Shown: positions 1-11,865 of the stretch, piece by piece
How positions within the stretch are numbered: position 1 is the first letter of the stretch
Layout of the letters: each line of letters starts with the position of its first letter
DNA from: Scilla litardierei
Taxonomy: Eukaryota; Streptophyta; Magnoliopsida; Asparagales; Asparagaceae
NCBI GenBank assembly: GCA_030789695.1
Contig: CM061133.1
Coordinates: forward strand, 95,535,528-95,599,527
Reading direction: 5' to 3'
Length of the DNA stretch: 64,000 nt
The notes under the pieces: generated by a model
What the model was told of the DNA's origin: nothing
What the model saw: the letters and a program-made list of their open reading frames with translations, nothing else
Database searches by the model: none
Position numbers and translations under genes: made by a program

Positions 1-1997
1 GAATCCGAACTCCTTCGTGTCTTTGCTAGAGTCCTTCAAGAGTATGGCAGAAATATAGGGAGAAGAAGAATTAATTTAAGTTATGATCCGAGCATGCTCC
101 AACGTTTTTGGGAGACTCTCAGATTTTGAGCTTGGGACAAGTTTGGATGAAGGGGGGAGGCCCATATTTATATAGGCGGCTGTCTCTTCCCTTTTCTCCA
201 CAACCGATGTGGGACTATTAAATTTGAGTTAATTAAATCAAGTTAGTTTGCCTTTCATAAAGGGCAACCTTCCAGGAATTTTAACTCCCTCACCGTTGAG
301 CTTCAATCTTGGTACAACCTACCAAATCGAATGGCGTTCAACGGTGAACGCATAGGAAAAAATGGCGAGTCAATAGGAGACCATTTGACCCTCCAAATGA
401 ACGTCCAAAGATCATCCCAAGGCTTGATTTTCGTCCAACATCAGCCGTCAAAAAACACACACATCCCCTAGGGTTCTGCACCCAGTTGTGGGGCCCATCA
501 TGTGGGCCTCACTGCTCAAAGTCAGCTGACTGGGCGCTGCCCAGTCCTGGGCCTAGGCACCCAGCCTGGGCGCCTGGGCCAGGTGCCGAGGCACCTAGGG
601 CCAGGCACCCAGGCTAGACCTGAGTGGTTTGGCCTGGTTCAGCCCTGGTCTGACCCACGCCCAGTTTGGGCGTGGATCAGACCCCTTTGATCTATATTGA
701 GCGTAACTTGGGCATTTGGCGTCCGATTTGGACGCCGTTCAAACCTGTGTTTCGAGCTTGACATTCCCATCTTACGGGTAACCTTTTTAATGCGTTCATA
801 ATATTAAATTTGGTCTTAAACAATTTAAGACCCATTTAACCCCTTTTGCATCAAATGCAAATTAGTCCCTATCTAGGCTTAAAATTATCATTTGCATCAA
901 ATGCAATTTTCTATCCCTTGCATCAAATGCAATTTTCTATCACTTGCATCAAATGCATATTCTCCATAATGATTCTACCTATTACTAGACGAAGGTCGCA
1001 CTCTATGTGAGACCTACAGCCTGACCCTACTACAGGTTGGGATCGAAGCCCTATACGGCAGTGACCACTAGCAGTAGATGCCGTCCCTGTTTCAGAATCA
1101 TAATTATGTGGTTGATTCGTCGACATGAGTATTATCAGGACCACCCTGACTGTGTCTGTGATGAGTTCCGCAGTTTTAGTCTCTTTGTCTAAACTATGTC
1201 ATGTAGATCAAGTCTGAGTACGGTCAAACTGTCACCTCTAATAACTTGAATCTGGTTAGTTTCTATCAATCTTTATTCAACTAATGTTGGACTTCTTCCA
1301 ACATACTCTGATCAGAGATTTTACTAAAGACCGAACTAACTCTACGACACTAACTCCTATTGACCGGGAGAGACGAATCCTCTCTTTGTCATTACTCTCC
1401 TTGTACGCTTCAAGTGACACCCAATCAAAGACCTTTAGACAGGCCTAGCCTCGAAGCTAGGTCAGTGATTTAAGTGGGCACCGTTCACACACAGGTTCAT
1501 AAAATGACCCCAAGTCAAAAGACCAAATTGCCTATCATCACTAAGAGTTATCATTGATAGATTGGCCAATATAACCATATGATAACTCGTGTGGATCGTT
1601 CAGTGAACTCATTCTCTAATGAGCACATGTGTTTCGTCTGCGACTTCGCCAAGTCAAAATGACCATGAGATCATCGTCACCGCTATACGGTGAAGACTAA
1701 GACACGATGATCTATCCGATGTTTCGATATCCTTGTCTCGAAACATCTACGACCACGAAACCTTTTAGACATATGCTACAGACGGTCAAACATTTCTCCA
1801 TGATCGAGATACTCATCTCGATACATGTTTGACTTTGCATAAAGTCGCAGGACTTTACCTAAGTTAATATCTAATGTTTACTACATTATAATATAACTTA
1901 GATAAATTATTACCAAACAGCTTACTGTTATTTCGAACAAGACGTTTGTATTTTTTACACAGAGATAAATTGCCTCGAGGGCATACATCTCTCTACA
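1..1997 (-). repeat. 3' LTR of LARD-like element (cut by window start)
   Basis: This is a direct repeat of 5697-8194. The shared sequence begins at base 1 and both copies end in a CTCTACA-type terminus on the plus strand, which reads TGTAGAG at the LTR 5' end on the minus strand. The minus-strand TATA-like run is near 163-175. A purine-rich minus-strand tract follows directly at 1998-2010, as expected for a 3' LTR. About 500 bp of this LTR lie left of the window, so the left target duplication cannot be seen. Confidence 0.85.
540..625. repeat. GC-rich palindromic minisatellite in LTR (short allele)
   Basis: Overlapping copies of CCTGGGC/GCCCAGG and CCAGGTGCC words form many possible hairpins. 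The other LTR has an expanded version at 6686-6850, so the array changed length after or during the insertion of this element. Confidence 0.7.
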
Positions 1998-2010
1998 TCT
2001 CCCATTTGCA
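1998..2010 (-). other. Polypurine tract of LARD-like element
   Basis: On the minus strand this reads TGCAAATGGGAGA and abuts the TG start of the 3' LTR. In LTR elements such a purine tract primes plus-strand DNA synthesis. Its position confirms that the element lies on the minus strand. Confidence 0.6.
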
Positions 2011-5000
2011 CTCAGGCCCATTTATCCCGGTATCTTATACCGTTTTTACACATAAGTCTTTCTAGACTTCATGTGGTAGAGCCTTCATGAGTGAATCTGC
2101 TAAACCGTCTACTCTATAGACTTAAGGGGTTTCTATGTTCATGTTGGACCAACCATTTGAATCTTATTCAAATAATTCACTTGGTCTGTCGAAATCCATT
2201 ATATTTTATTTCCTTGGAACTTATCCAGTTCATCGTACCTTATGATAATAATTTTAAATTTGTTACTGGTCATTTCAAATGGCTAATATTTATTTCTGAT
2301 AAAGTATCAACCTTTTTGATTACTTTGTCAAAATATATGTTTCATCCCTTTGATGCCTCGCATGTAATTTATACGCTCCCACTGACCTTGAAAACTTTCT
2401 GGCTAATTCATATAAGTTGGTTCTTCTAAATCATATTTAGAAAAACGAACTTACAAGTGAATGCTCAAGTTTTCATGGTCAACATGAGCGTTTACATCGA
2501 GTTTGGTCAGAGTAGATTTGTACACATCTGCTGGTGAAAACGGTTTCATCATAATCTATTTATATGAATTAGGATGAAAGCCGTTCTCGACCAACATGAT
2601 TGCACTTCACTATTTTCTTTCGGCACTAATTTTTTAACTTAAAGATTTACTTGCAGAAAGTGAGAAAACATTTTCCTTGGGCACGTAAACTAAATTCCAA
2701 AATTTATTTACACTCACGAACCTATTCTGATTGCATCAAGTTATAAGTCAGACTTACTACTCCGAATTTCATCCAAGAAGTTGACTAAGTCATCATCAAT
2801 TATGATGTCCAACTCGACTCTTCGTCTCACGAGATTCGAGTAATTGTACGACTTCCTAATGATCGATTTAATGAATATCTTATTGATAATGTCCTTATAG
2901 AACATTATCAAAACCTAGGCATTACTATCTGGGACTTAATCCAGAGGGAGGACTTAACTTAGAGTCACTTGCTATGGATCGTACCAAGTCTAACTAAGTG
3001 TGATTCATACCTTTTAACACACCGATGTGTTAATAGACTTGACCTGATAGAAAATCAAATTTTCTTTTAATTACGCAAGATTTTATATAGCTAAGTATTT
3101 GACCATTCGATCTAATCGAATCAGTTTAAATACTTTTGTCATTTCGTTCTTTATTTTATCAGACTTGTGTTTAATAAAAAACATGTGTCTTAATAAAATA
3201 TAAGAATAACTTATTTTGGTTAATCTAGACTCAGGTACATCAGTATGTACGAGACTGAGTTCGACAACGCATTCTCCCACTGTCTTACAGATGGGTTTCG
3301 ACCATTAATCTAAGAGGATAAGATTCATAAGTGTCCATAGACTTCATAATACGAGAGGTCTGACCCCTCTTTATGTGACTTGTGAAGCTTAGTCTCTCGA
3401 TACGGCCTAGTCTATTTTGCCATATAAGTTTGTTACTATCTTGTGTATTTATATATTAACATTTAATATATATATTATTGTTATACATATTACTCATTGC
3501 TTCAAAAGCAATGTGACGACATTCGTTAAAATGTGTTAACCTTTTGTATAACAATAATTATGAAATCGTGACATCAAAATATGTCACATTTTCATGCCCT
3601 CCTACTTGTGCCTTTACTAATGATAAATTAAACTATTTAACTCGATTGACATTCCGGAGTTCCTTCTTCTTTTTCTAAATCACATTTAGATATTAAATAA
3701 CCCAACATAAATGAATAGCTATGCAAGCATCTTATGTATCCAAAAGCTTGAACTTTGCAACCTTGAGTGTAGCTCAACAAGTTACTCGTCTCAAGATCCG
3801 GTCGGGATGCATAGTCTTGCACCGCTCATGCACTCGTATTCGACTCAAACAATTTGATCGAATTCTCGAACTTTGCGGATCAAAATTGTTTTTCCATACA
3901 ACCTTGAATGTAGCTCAACAATTTGTAGGGAGAAACATACTTCGAATATCCTATATGTTCAAGCTGCCCCATATAGAGGCGAGTGACATGTAGCGTGAAT
4001 TTATTTGTTGGACCCAGAACTTAATGAAATCATATTCCTTAAGTCTGTCTTTAAGAAGGTCATTTTAATGTCAACAGGAATATAGTTTAATTCTATCAAT
4101 TAGAAGTTAACTTGATATTCAATTAATCAACCTATTTGACCAGTTAACTTATTCCATTAAAATATTTTATTTTGATTCCATTTGTAAACTTAGAACTTAC
4201 CATAGTTTAGCATATGTTCAATATTAGATATAGGTAGATTGGCTTTTATCTATCTATACCCTCCCACTATTTTGCGATCGTTCTAAGCTTTAATAATGAA
4301 TGATTTAATCAAATTAAATTAATGGGTAACAACCTCGGTGTATGCACGACAAATTGCTTGACTCTGTAATCGGAAGATGACTCTTCATCGATCATATCAG
4401 ATATGAATCTCTTATTAGTTTTTACCACCTCGCCATTTATGATCATGAGTGTGCTCATTCAAATCATAATGACCAGTCCAGTCAGACCCTTGTTTTTGTG
4501 TCTAGCCTGGTTTGCCCCGGCGCTCGGTGTATTCACGACACGTCGGTTTGGGTCAGGTCTTATACTACATCATATGTGTTTTTTAAGAAATTGGTTTCTT
4601 TAAGATTGCCATGTCACAGCTTGAGTGTAGCTCAACAACAGGAACACTGGTCCTATAGTTGCCAACCCCTAAAACAAGGAGGGCTACGGCTAATCTTGAA
4701 GAAGATTATTAAAGTATTTGACTTAGATATAGTCCAGGGTGTCATATAGTCATGGTTCGCGTCATTTAGGTCCTGCGAAACACAACCAGGAAATTGACTA
4801 AGCCAGGATCACTTATATCTTAGACTAAACTTAACCAAGCACATTGACTGGATCATGGTCCATTGAATGAAGCTTGTCATTTTTATATGTGTGCCATAGA
4901 CTAAAAGGCTTTTATTAACAACTAATTAATCCTATCAACTAGTTGAATCCTTAAAATCAAATTTTTAAGATTTGTTTAATAACTTTTATTAAATCCTTAT

Positions 5001-5683
5001 CAACTATAAGGTTCACGTGCTATCAATCAATATTAGGATTTTAATAAATCTATTAACAACGCTAAAAGCGAAGTCCTTTAATGAGAATTAATTTCATAAC
5101 AATTAGAATTAACATATTCATTAAAGGGACTACCCTAATCAGGATTTAGGTCTTAAAGTGTTGTTAATGTTTTATTAAAACATAGCATGTCATTAGAATT
5201 TATCTCATAAATTTTAACGAGTTCTTAATGGCTAACCTAAGATGGTTGTCTTGTGTTATCAAATAAGTGACAATAGCCATTAACATAAAGTTACACTAAT
5301 TTTATCACATAAAAGAGTGTACAACTATTTAACAATTAAACTGAATAATGTTTATCAAATAAAAAATTTTAGCATGCATACTTAAATTTAACATTTAAAT
5401 TTAAAAATATAATTTTTAAAACATTTTATTTTATCTCATAAAAATAAAAAAACTTGTTTTAAAAGATCACAAAATTTGCATGCTTCTTAAAATATTTATC
5501 GCACAAAAAATTTAGGCTTTTAAAATCATCTTTAAAAAATATCACATTAATTTTAAAACATTTTTAAAAGGTATCTAAAAACATTTTAAAAATTATCTCA
5601 TAACTTTAAAATATTTTAAAGATATTATAAAATCATTTCAATGTTTAATAAAATCGCAGTGCTAGATCGTTACGCAAATCTAT
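2011..5683 (-). other. AT-rich internal region of LARD-like element, no recognisable genes
   Basis: About 3.7 kb between the LTRs has only short ORFs on either strand, none with a gag, protease, RT, RNase H or integrase motif that I can recognise. The end nearest the primer site (about 5000-5680) is very AT-rich. The rest has coding-like base composition and may be very old Copia pol, but I could not place it. A small inverted motif, TTGAG-N5-CTCAA, occurs at 3763-3777 and 4621-4635, with a variant at about 3904-3918. Non-coding internal regions of this size are typical of large retrotransposon derivatives that borrow proteins from other elements. Confidence 0.6.
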
Positions 5684-5695
5684 GCTCTGATACCA
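5684..5695 (-). other. Primer binding site, initiator tRNA-Met type
   Basis: The minus strand reads TGGTATCAGAGC one base after the CA end of the 5' LTR. This is complementary to the 3' end of plant initiator tRNA-Met, a very common retrotransposon primer. It fixes the orientation and the LTR border at 5697. Confidence 0.9.
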
Positions 5696-5696
5696 C

Positions 5697-8194
5697 TGTT
5701 GGGGTTTTGTGGAACCCTTAGGGCACAAAAACTCTATTCTCATCCTAAGTCGGACGGAACATAGACATAAAATGCGCAGTGGAAAAATAAACAAGTTAAT
5801 CTAATTAACATGCAGTTAAACATTTTAACTTAGCCCTAAGGTACAAGACCCTTAGCCAAGATCTATGCCAACTCAGGATGGATCTGAACATCCCAAGAAG
5901 GATCTAACCTACTGCGATTAAACTAAACTAATGCTTATAAAACACATACCTGAAACCTTGCCCTGGGGAAGGCAATGTGTACCGCACCGTCTTCCGAGCC
6001 GATCTTCGTCCCACGTCGAGCCGCTCCTTGAACTGCTCCTCGAACCGCTCTGCATCCCGAGGCGAGCAATCCTCGTGTCGCCGAGTCAACCACACGACGA
6101 AGAAAGTTTCACGCGAGTGAAAGACTTCACCAAGATTTCGAATCCGAATCCGAACTCCTTCGTGGCTTTGCTAGAGCCCTTCAAGAGTAAGGCAGAAATA
6201 TAGGGAGAAGAAGAATTAATTTAAGCTTTGATTCGAGCATGCTCCAACATTTTTGGTAGACGCTCAGATCTTGAGCTTGGGACAAGTTTGGATGAAGGGG
6301 GGAGTCCCCTATTTATATAGGCGGATGTCTCTCCCCTTTTCTCCACAACCGATGTGGGACTATTAAATTTGAGTTAATTAAATCAAGTTAGTTTGCCTTT
6401 CACAAAGGGCAAACTTCCGTGATTTTAACTCCCTCACCGTTGAGCTTCAATCTTGGTACAACTTACCAAATCGAAGGGCGTTCAAAGGTGAACGCATAGA
6501 GAAAAATGACGTGTCAATCGGAGTCCGTTTGACCCTCCAATTGATCGTCCAAAGATCAACTCAAGGCTAGATTTTGGTCCAAAATCAGCTGTCAAAAAAC
6601 ACACACAGCCCCTAGGGTCTTGCACCCAGTTGTGGGGCCTAGCATATGGGAGCCACTGCTCAAAGTTAGCTGACTGGTTCCTTCCCAGGCCTGGACCTGG
6701 GTGTAGCCCAGGCCTGGGCCTAGGCACCCAGCCTGGTCGCCTGGGCGCCTGGGCCAGGTGCCCAGGCGCCCTGGGCGCCTGGGCCCGCCCGGGCCTGTGA
6801 CCAGGCGCCCAGGCCCAGGCGAGCCGGGCGCCCAGGCCAGGCCTGAGTGGTCTGGCCTGGTTCAGCCCTGGTCTGACCCACGCCCAGTTTGGGCATGAGT
6901 CAGACCCCTTTGATCTGTATTGAGCGTAACTTGGGCATTTGGCGTCCGATTTGGACGCCGTTTGAACCTGTATTTAAAGCGGGACATTTCCCTCTAACAG
7001 GTAACCTTTTCCATGCATTCATAATATTAAATTTGGTCTTAAACAATTTAAGACCAATTTAACCCCTTTTGCATCATATGCAAATTAGTCCCTATCTAGG
7101 CTTAAAATTATCATTTGCATCAAATGCAATTTTCTATCCCTTGCATCAAATGCATATTCTCCCTAATGATTCTACATATTACTAGAAGAAGGTCGCACTC
7201 TGTGTGAGACCCTACACCCTGACCCTACTACAGGTTGGGCTCGAAGCCATATATGACAGTGACAACTAGCAGTAGTTGTCGTCCCTGTTTCAGAATCATA
7301 ATTATGTGGTTGACTCATCGACATGAGTATTGTCAGGACCACCATGACTGTGTCCGGGATGAGTTTCGTAGTTTTAGTCTTTTCGTCTAAACTATGTCAT
7401 GTAGATCAAGTCTATGGTACGGTCAAACTGTCACCCCCAATAACTTGAATCCGGTTAGTTTCTATCGATCTTTAGTCAACTAATGTTGGACTTCTTCCAA
7501 CATACTCTGATCAGAGATTTTACTAAAGACCGAACTAACTCTATGACACTAACTCCCATTGACAGGGAGAGACGAATCCTCTCTTGGTCATTACTCTCCT
7601 CGTACGCTTCAAGTGACACCCAATCAAAGACCTTTCGACTGGCCTAGCCTCGAAGCTAGGTCAGTGATTTAAGTGGCACCGGTCACGCACAGGTTCATAA
7701 AATGACCTCAAGTCAAAAGACCAACTTGCCTATCATCACTAAGAGTTATCATTAATAGATTGATCAATATAACCATATGATAACTCTTGTGGATCGTTCA
7801 GTGAACTCATTCTCTAATGAGACCTGTGTCTCTTCTTTGACTTTGCTAAGTCAAAACGACCATGATATCATCGTCACCGATATACGGCGGAGACTAAGAC
7901 ACAATGATCTATCCTATGTTTCAATATCCTTGTCTCGAAACATCTACGACCACGAACCCTTTTAGACTTATGCTACAGATGGTCAAACATTTCTCAATGA
8001 TCGAGATACTCATCTCGATACATGTTTGACCTTGCATAAAGTCTCAGGACTTTACCTAAGTTAATATCTAATGTTTACTACATTATAATATAACTTACAT
8101 AAATTTTTACCAAACCGCTTACTGTTATTTCGAACAAGTCGTTTGTCTTGTTTACACAGAGATAAATTACCTCGAGAGCATACATCACTCTACA
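5697..8194 (-). repeat. 5' LTR of LARD-like element
   Basis: The 2498-bp LTR has TGT...ACA termini and is repeated at 1-1997. On the minus strand a TATA box (TATATAAATA, about 6309-6320) lies downstream of the GC-rich palindromic array, which fits U3-R-U5 order. The right edge is precise: from 8196 the sequence continues as the LTR of Tekay-A, matching 14741 onward, so the element inserted into that LTR. Confidence 0.9.
6686..6850. repeat. GC-rich palindromic minisatellite in LTR (long allele)
   Basis: There are roughly a dozen overlapping copies of GCGCCTGGGC, CCCAGGCGCC and related words, nearly all self-complementary. On the minus strand it lies upstream of the TATA box near 6315. It is about twice as long as the allele at 540-625. 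Confidence 0.7.
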
Positions 8195-8252
8195 GCTATG
8201 CACCCAATCTAGAAAGCAGTAACCTCCGTAGAACAGCAACGGTGAGGAACCT

Positions 8253-8349
8253 CTAGGTCTGGTCCTCGTCTGGAATGTACTCCAGGTCAATGTCATCCGG
8301 CTCCAAGTCCTCAAGTATGGCCGGCTCGCCTGTGTACTCCGTCTCAGTA
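8253..8349 (-). CDS. Short acidic reading frame in Tekay-A 3' LTR
   Basis: This is an open frame of about 32 codons ending in TAG at 8253-8255. Its product is strongly acidic, starts near SDTETEY and ends in EDQT. The 5' LTR copy (14798-14894) differs mainly by conservative replacements (D/E, V/I). Tekay-B has a related frame at 30023-30130 ending in GDQS. There is no in-frame ATG here. The frame opens just after an AG at the foot of the conserved hairpin, so it may be an exon. Its function is unknown and I recognise no family. Confidence 0.4.
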
Positions 8350-8350
8350 T

Positions 8351-8390
8351 CTGACGTACAACACCCCAGAGAAAAGGAGCTGTACGTCAG
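8351..8390 (-). ncRNA. Covarying LTR hairpin, Tekay-A 3' LTR copy
   Basis: The perfect 10-bp inverted repeat CTGACGTACA / TGTACGTCAG has a 20-nt loop. The Tekay-B counterpart (29991-30028) keeps the stem with different bases. It is listed as a candidate structured RNA element within the LTR transcript, not as a free RNA gene. Confidence 0.5.
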
Positions 8391-8763
8391 GTCAAGTCTA
8401 CAAAGGAAAGGTGAGAAGACTCTACCGCAAGTGTGAAGGAAATTAAAAACAACATTTTAAAGTTGATTACATGAAAGATGCAACAGCATGGCAGCTATAC
8501 ATATATGTAAGGAAAGTAAAGACTGTGCAGAAAGTAAACGGGGCAGGCAATGGCTGTAGCATGTGCTACCGGCTATGAGACATGTCAAGACTAGACGGGA
8601 CCATGTGACACCAAGCGACTCGACACCAAGACCGTGTGACACCAAGCGACTCGACACCAAGAGGGTTCACGCATTCAGCTTAGAAAGTGGCCAAACTCTC
8701 TAACCTGGTGGCTGCTCAACCCCCACCCCACCCCAAGTACTCAAGACAAGACTGTACAAGGAC

Positions 8764-8997
8764 CACTCACTCTAGCTTGATGAGTGCCTCTATCCCCACA
8801 GGTTGCAGGGCTACTCACTCTGTCCTAGTGAGTGCCGAACTTCCCGTAGGTCGTGTATCTGTACAAGGGGTCACTCTCTCTATCTTGGAGAGTGCCCTAT
8901 TCCCCGCAGGTTCCAAGGTCACTCACTATAGCTTGATGAGTGCCAGGTTCCCGCAGGTTATCCATATAAGGGGTCACTCTATCTGTCTTGGAGAGTG
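8764..8997. repeat. Five tandem stem-loops in Tekay-A 3' LTR
   Basis: Five units about 48-59 bp apart each contain a 6-7 bp stem with a loop of about 7-12 nt. The arms are 8764-8769/8781-8786, 8813-8819/8827-8833, 8872-8878/8888-8894, 8920-8925/8937-8942 and 8975-8980/8992-8997. The stems alternate between CACTCA/TGAGTG and CACTCTC/GAGAGTG types, so arm changes compensate. A C-rich stretch followed by AGG recurs after most units. Confidence 0.75.
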
Positions 8998-10848
8998 CCC
9001 TATTGCCCGCAGGCTGTGTAAAACATATCGTGAATGATGTTACATGGCATGACATGAGTATAGTATGTTCTTTTCATTCTAGGGGGTCCATACGCACACA
9101 CGAACAGATAGTTCCTAGCATGATAGTTAAAGCAGTTGATACTAGACTCCGTTGTCAAGTCTAAGCTATCGTGAGGGGGTCCCGGACGCTATCATTTCAC
9201 GTCCGATTCCCTTGTTCATAATTTTTACAATTTAAAGAGAGATGGCCTAAACATGGCCATAACTACGCAAGTGGGGGCACTTGCCTGCGGTGGTGAGAAG
9301 TACGTCCGTCAGAAGCGCCTCGTCACGGATAGCGTGTCGGTCAACGTCCATTGTCACAAGTCAACAGGCGGTGTCAGGACCAGTTTAGCAAATCCTATTA
9401 AGTTGTCTCTAAGTTGATCATTGCTATCCTATCAGTTTCAAGTCAAGTTTTGAATGTTCAACCTATCCGACGATTATACCCTATGTGCACAGTTAAAAAG
9501 TCTGATCGTCGATCTATGGTTTCACAACGTTTTAAAGAAGCGAAAAAGTAAATTTAGTTATTTAAGTTGTCGATTTTTAATTAGGGTTTGAAGACTTAAT
9601 GTTTAGATTGCTACGAGCGAGAGGACCAACCTAGTATGACGCACACGCATGGGTTCGACGTCGGATCTGAAACGGTGATGGGCCTCGTCGTCTCCGGTTC
9701 CTCGACTGCAGGTAGCGCAGTAAGGGAAGTCGCCTCGGGATCATCTCGGCTGCGGGTAAAGAAGCGAAACAGAGAGCGACAACGAAAACAAGTCGCCGTG
9801 GCAGTGAGAAGACGTGTGGGGTATGGAACAACGACATGGGGTGTCGCTGCGCGTGTCTAAGGGTTGACGGCAGCACAGGGAAGGAGGCTGGTAGTTTGAG
9901 GGAGAGAGAGGAGGCTGCGATTTGTTTGTGCGGTGGATTGCAGCTGGAGAAAAGGGAAGGCCGGCAGTATGAAGTCTGCCGTGGGCGGAGGAGACCGGTA
10001 GGGGGTGAATGGCAGGGCTGAGCGAGGGTGCGGCTTACTGTTGGCTGGCGGTATGGGAGAGGCCGGATCTGCTGTCAAGGGGATATGGCCGACTGTGGGG
10101 GTCTCATGTGGAGAGAGAGGTTTGTACCGTGAGTTGGGTTTGGCCGAAGATGGCCGGTGGCAATGGAAGAGGCCGGCGTGGGCTGACAAAGGGAGAGGGA
10201 AGTCGGCGGCAAAGGGAAGATATGGCGGTAGTGTTTGCGTGGAGAAAGAAAAACCTAGGGTTGTTTGTGTTATAAAAATGGAAATTTTCTAAATGGGGTA
10301 GGACAGGAGTGGGTTTTACGGTTAGGTAGGAGAGAGAGTGTGAGAGGGGGAGGGTAAACTTAGTGTGGCAAATAGCCTAGGAGTTATTTGGCATGATACG
10401 TAAGATCCAAATGGATTTGATTAGGATTTAGGGATTAGAGTTTGCATTTTGAATTAGTTGAGGGCTAATAATAGATTAAAAGTAATTAAGGTGAAGGGTC
10501 AGTCTAACGGTGTCCGAAAAATACAAGAAAAATAACGGGACAACCGTGGAGATGAGAGGATCGAGGGTACGGCGGTCGGTCACGTGCTAGGTTCACGAAA
10601 AACGATAATAAAAATAAATAGCCAAACTTTGAAGTCTAAAAGTTAAGACACCTCCTCATTCAAAGCTGATTTGTGGAAGAATGACCCGTGAAATGACGTT
10701 CATAATAAATTCCACAAATAACTACTCGCTCTGAGGTTACAACGATATATAACTTCGTGCGTTTAGGATTCAAATGAAGGTCACAAAAAACACGTACGAA
10801 AATGAAACTACGCACTGAAAAACACACCGTCGAAAAGCGACCGTGACA

Positions 10849-10861
10849 TCCTACCCACCTT
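10849..10861 (-). other. Polypurine tract of Tekay-A
   Basis: The minus strand reads AAGGTGGGTAGGA directly before the TGTCACGG start of the 3' LTR. Tekay-B has the related AAGTTGGGGAGGA at the same place. Confidence 0.8.
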
Positions 10862-10868
10862 AAGAAAT

Positions 10869-11348
10869 GATTCTGCCCTCGGAATCTACATCAACTACTG
10901 CTCAGGAAATAAATACGGGTAGCGCTCCCACATATCTTCTTCGCACTCCTACATGGACTCTCCAGATGATCCATAACACTCCATCACTCTCACCAGGTCG
11001 ACTACCTTGTTCCTCAACTGCTTCTGTCGACGGTCCAAAATCTGTACTAGCTGCTGATCATAGGTAAAGTCCGTCAAACCGTGATCTCTGAAAAATCCAT
11101 GGTGTGCGATGGGTCACTGACGTATCGACATAGCTGAGATACGTGGAAAACGTCGTGAACTCCCTTCAAATATGGTGGCTGAGCAAGGCGATATGCCACT
11201 GCTCCCACACGCTCCAGTACATCAAACGGTCCAATTAGCCTCAGACTCAAGTTTCCCTTCTACCCGAAACGAATGACTCTGTGATTTGGAGAGATCTTTA
11301 GGAAGACATGATCTCCTGTCTGAAACTCCAAAGGTCGCCTCCTGGTGT
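10869..11348 (-). pseudogene. Integrase C-terminal and chromodomain-like tail, Tekay-A
   Basis: Read on the minus strand with frame changes, this stretch resembles the Tekay-B C-terminus. It shows recognisable blocks around VFLKISPN, VFHVSQL, VQILDRRQK, LVRVM and a final YLFPEQ. The segment from ILDRRQK to the end is the short chromodomain-like module typical of plant chromoviruses, thought to direct integration by reading chromatin marks. Stops and frameshifts make it non-functional. The stop lies next to the polypurine tract, as usual for this lineage. Confidence 0.65.
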
Positions 11349-11792
11349 CTACCCAAAGCTTGTAACGATCTTGCGCAATCCGAATCTTTCCTTGATGTCT
11401 CTCACGACATCCACAGCTTCTACAATCATCTCTGAACCCAAAAGCTCTCGGTCTCTGATGTCATCCCAGCTCAGCGGCGATCGACATTTCCTCCCATATA
11501 GAGCAACAAATGGCGCCATGCCAATGCTCGCCTGGTAGTTGTTGTATGAGAATTCCACTAGATGGAGATGATCTTCCCACGAACCCTTCAGATCGAGCAT
11601 ACAAGCTATCATCATATCCTCTAGATTCTGAATAGTCCTCTCTGACTGGCCATCGGTCTGCGGGTGGTACGCCGTGCTGAAACTCAGACTCGTACCAAGG
11701 TTCTCTTACAGACTCTTCCAGAACTGAGACATAAATCTCGAGTCTCTGTAAGATACGATGCTCACCGAAACTCCATATAAGAGAATAATCTC
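11349..11792 (-). pseudogene. Integrase catalytic core, second exon, Tekay-A
   Basis: From 11615 the frame is open and shows WEDHLHLVEFSYNN and GRKCRSPLSW, the hallmark end of the integrase core. Upstream in the same frame (11792-11616) are the second catalytic Asp region (SIVS-RD) and the HPQTDGQSERT motif carrying the nearby Glu context, with at least one stop between. The exon begins at codon GAG (11792-11790), the residue matching the first codon after the Tekay-B integrase intron. One aspartate-region residue has changed (SYRD against SDRD in Tekay-B), a further sign of inactivity. Confidence 0.75.
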
Positions 11793-11865
11793 ATGCACGT
11801 ACACGATCTACATCACAAACTAAACTCAAGGAGAACCCATAAATAGAGAAGTAAAATATCTTTAC
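11793..11865 (-). other. Decayed integrase intron, Tekay-A
   Basis: Minus-strand sequence runs from GAG|GTAAAG (donor at 11865-11864) to GTGCAT|GAG. It is 73 bp, phase 0, and contains an in-frame stop. Removing it joins 12615-11866 to 11792-11349 in the same frame. It occupies exactly the codon position of the 70-bp Tekay-B intron. The expected AG acceptor is AT here, so this copy has probably lost splicing. Confidence 0.7.

Larger units (their letters stand above)
8195..10848 (-). repeat. 3' LTR of Tekay-A (interrupted by LARD-like insertion)
   Basis: It matches 14741-17396 throughout with scattered substitutions. The minus-strand start is TGTCACGG, next to the polypurine tract. It contains the five-hairpin array (8764-8997), the covarying hairpin (8351-8390) and an acidic reading frame (8253-8349). 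The GC-rich part at about 9630-10280 has several overlapping open frames on both strands, which I attribute to base composition rather than genes. Confidence 0.88.

Noticed and set aside
9631..10292. Overlapping open frames of 60-110 codons on both strands in the Tekay-A LTR (and 16151-16838)
   Set aside because: GC-rich LTR sequence opens all frames. The frames differ between the two LTRs, show no motif, and lie in a repeat.
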